A stretch of DNA of 64,000 nt. Source: Microcystis elabens FACHB-917 (lineage in GTDB: Bacteria; Cyanobacteriota; Cyanobacteriia; PCC-6307; Cyanobiaceae). The notes under the pieces are model-generated. The model made no database searches and was not told the DNA's origin. It saw nothing but the letters and a program-made list of their open reading frames with translations. Positions 62,436-64,000 of the stretch are shown one piece after another (position 1 is the stretch's first letter; each line of letters begins with the position of its first letter). A program made the position numbers and the translations under genes. The stretch lies in the NCBI RefSeq assembly GCF_014698445.1, contig NZ_JACJSZ010000008.1, positions 56,053-120,052 of the forward strand. Reading direction: 5' to 3'.

Positions 62436-63455
62436 GTGGCATCCCGTGCCCGGCTCCATGCTGAGCTGATCGCTGTTCTCTGTCAACACTGCCCGGCCCG
62501 CGACCTGCGTCATCTCGTACTCCTGAGCTGGATGGTGGCCGGGTTGTTGCTGAGCCAGACGGTCTGCTTTGACCACTGGAAGACCCGCCTGCCATTGGGG
62601 CATTGCCTGGCCTTCAGCTGGCAGCGGCGCTGTCAGCGCTGGCTTAGCAACAGCAGAATCGATCCTGAAACCCTCTATGGCCCGCTGGTCTGGCAGGCCC
62701 TGGAGCATCCCAGTGCCAGCATCAGCGCGGCGGTGTCGATCGGCCTGTTGGAGAAGGCTGATCGGCTTCTGGCTGGGTTCGGGGCGATCGCGCTGCTGGC
62801 CAATCGGGCCTTTCCCTGCGCTGAACTGCTGGGCTGGCTGGAGAAACAGCCTGGATGGACCTGTGTGATGCGCCTCCCCGGCGACACCGAGATCCACGGC
62901 ACCGCCGCACCTCTGGGTTGCCAGGTGCGGCGGTTGCGGCTGCGCCGCGGGCAATGCCGCGGTTTCCGGAACGTGCGGCTCTGGGCGGATGGATCTCACA
63001 CAGCCAACCTGCTGCTCGCTCATCCCACCGGCCTGGCGGTGGAGGAACCCTGGTATCTGATCAACAACGCAGAGCCCTCTCTGGCTCCGCTCTGGAGCTA
63101 TGGCCAGCGCTTCTGCTGCGAACGGCTGTTCCGCGATCAGAAATCCGGTTGCTTTCAGCTGGAAGACAGCGGCCTGCGGGACCCGCAGCGCATTGATCGA
63201 CTGCTGCTGGTGGTCGCGATCGTTTTGCTGGCAGGGAGTCTGCAGGGTTATGCCCTCAGCCTGGCGGGGCTCAGGCGGCAGGTGGATCCCCACTGGAAAC
63301 GCGGCATGAGCTTTCTGCGCCTTGGCCTGGGTGCATTGCAGATGCTCGCCTCAGACGCCACGAGCGGACTGATGGCCTGGTTGCCGATCCCGATCCGGGA
63401 GCTGGAGCCCTGCATCCCCAGCCGCAGGGCCAGGCGACAGCAAGCACAGGTTTAG
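62436..63455 (+). pseudogene. Decayed IS4-type transposase
   Basis: 339 codons remain open from a GTG. IS4-like regions are RIDPETLYGPLV, LEHPSASIS, ALLANRAF, FRDQKSGCFQLEDSGLRDP and a terminal hydrophobic helix. From memory of this family, about 30 residues with the first catalytic Asp (LALDTS-like strand) are missing between PLV and WQALEHPSAS. The second Asp position (LADRGF) is Asn here. The YREK-like Glu region is kept. No terminal inverted repeats were found. It lies 156 bp after tRNA-Val. Confidence 0.78.
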
Positions 63456-63636
63456 TTCTCCAGCGTGGAGCTGCCACCGAGACCACGATCACGTCCAGCA
63501 GCGCATCACACCCCCGACTGGCTGTCGAGTAAATCTCGCCCTTGAGATGTGTCGGGCGGCCAGGGTGATTACACTTCAATCAAGAAGGGGTTTCGCTGGC
63601 TCCGAGGGGGCGACTTCCGCCTTCCATGAGCCGTCT

Positions 63637-63656
63637 GGACGCTAAAGGTAGCGTCC
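63637..63656. repeat. Perfect hairpin at the end of the edge gene
   Basis: GGACGCTA (63637-63644), AAGG loop, TAGCGTCC (63649-63656). It spans the stop codon of the minus-strand partial gene. It is symmetrical and has no T tract. Confidence 0.6.
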
Positions 63657-64000
63657 GCAGCCTGACCAGACGCTATATCCAGCCCCTGAACAGATACGGC
63701 AACCAAATGGAACCGCTTTCGGACAGAGCCTGCAAAGCAGGCCTAGGGAGATTCTCTTTTGACTACGACACGCTTGGTTGAGAACGGGCGTGCCGAGGAC
63801 GTAGAACTCCCACTGATTTACGTCGCGAGGTTCGATCGATGCCTGGTCGATGTGGGGACGCACGGCGAAAACGTAGACGTCCGCTGGCCTGGCTGCTTCC
63901 AGGGTTGATTCAAGGTGTGTCACAGGCACCCTTGCCGGGGCTGTCCGCATCCGTTGAGGTCGGCGCAACCGCCACCCTCCTGTGTCCGAAAGCCCCTCTG
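63642..64000 (-). CDS. Unknown protein, 5' end cut by window edge
   Basis: The frame is open from the right edge to the stop at 63642. The middle part, ARPADVYVFAVRPHIDQASI then EPRDVNQWEFYVLGTPVLN, has the composition and flow of a real protein. It resembles C-terminal parts of some unknown nuclease-like families. The tail after CRLCPKAVPFGC is less convincing and may reflect a changed frame. No function assigned. Confidence 0.5.
   Translation of the reverse strand, partial: EGLSDTGGWRLRRPQRMRTAPARVPVTHLESTLEAARPADVYVFAVRPHIDQASIEPRDVNQWEFYVLGTPVLNQACRSQKRISLGLLCRLCPKAVPFGCRICSGAGYSVWSGCGRYL

Overview
The window looks like chromosomal DNA from a high-GC freshwater or euryhaline picocyanobacterium of the Cyanobium / Synechococcus (alpha-cyanobacterial) type. 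The reasons are the urt/ure nitrogen cluster, BicA and SbtA bicarbonate transporters, a short SbtB of the kind reported from Cyanobium, a CPA2 Na+/H+ antiporter and cyanobacterial hypothetical families. This is inference from gene content; no rRNA is present.

Layout. 1-6 kb: the 3'-truncated end of glgP, then a three-gene operon (transglutaminase-like, alpha-E, circularly permuted ATP-grasp) and a broken small gene. 6-23 kb: a nitrogen-scavenging region holding ureABC, ureD, ureEF, ureG, urtABCDE (urea ABC transporter), an FmdB-like zinc ribbon and a formamidase. The urease genes are not contiguous. COQ4-like and serine-hydrolase genes sit between ureD and ureA, and a frameshifted substrate-binding lipoprotein plus a frameshifted MCE/permease pair sit between ureF and ureG. 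23-33 kb: folate (pabB, pabC) and queuosine (queC, queE) genes, a PEP-CTERM-like exported protein, an HpsJ-like pseudogene with two nonsense codons, an ecotin, a VapBC-like toxin-antitoxin pair, pyrG and dps. The dps stop codon abuts a very large hairpin.

33-46 kb: a defence island on the minus strand, read as one run of overlapping or nearly abutting genes. In transcription order these are a DUF4258-like small gene with an in-frame stop, a degenerate methylase fused to a single specificity domain, HsdM2, an AlbA_2/HATPase protein, HsdM1, a HigB-like toxin, a HigA-like HTH/ImmA-peptidase protein, HsdS and HsdR. HsdS is interrupted near its 3' end by a 154-bp MITE-like element with 24-bp terminal inverted repeats and an 8-bp target duplication. 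Removing the element and one duplication copy restores the reading frame. This island is the most unusual part of the window.

46-62 kb: aspS, gcvT, a lone cyclic-nucleotide-binding-domain protein, speB and speE (polyamines), and then an inorganic-carbon cluster. The cluster holds an exported beta-carbonic anhydrase, bicA (SulP), sbtA, sbtB and a CPA2 Na+/H+ antiporter that could supply the sodium gradient used by BicA and SbtA, with arfB and mazG between them. It is followed by arsS and arsM (arsenosugar synthesis), a DUF2227 protein and tRNA-Val(UAC). 62-64 kb: a decayed IS4-type transposase lacking catalytic residues, and one partial unknown gene at the window edge.

Several genes between 5 and 15 kb carry single-base frameshifts at G or C runs. 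These could be real decay or homopolymer errors in the assembly, and raw reads are needed to tell.
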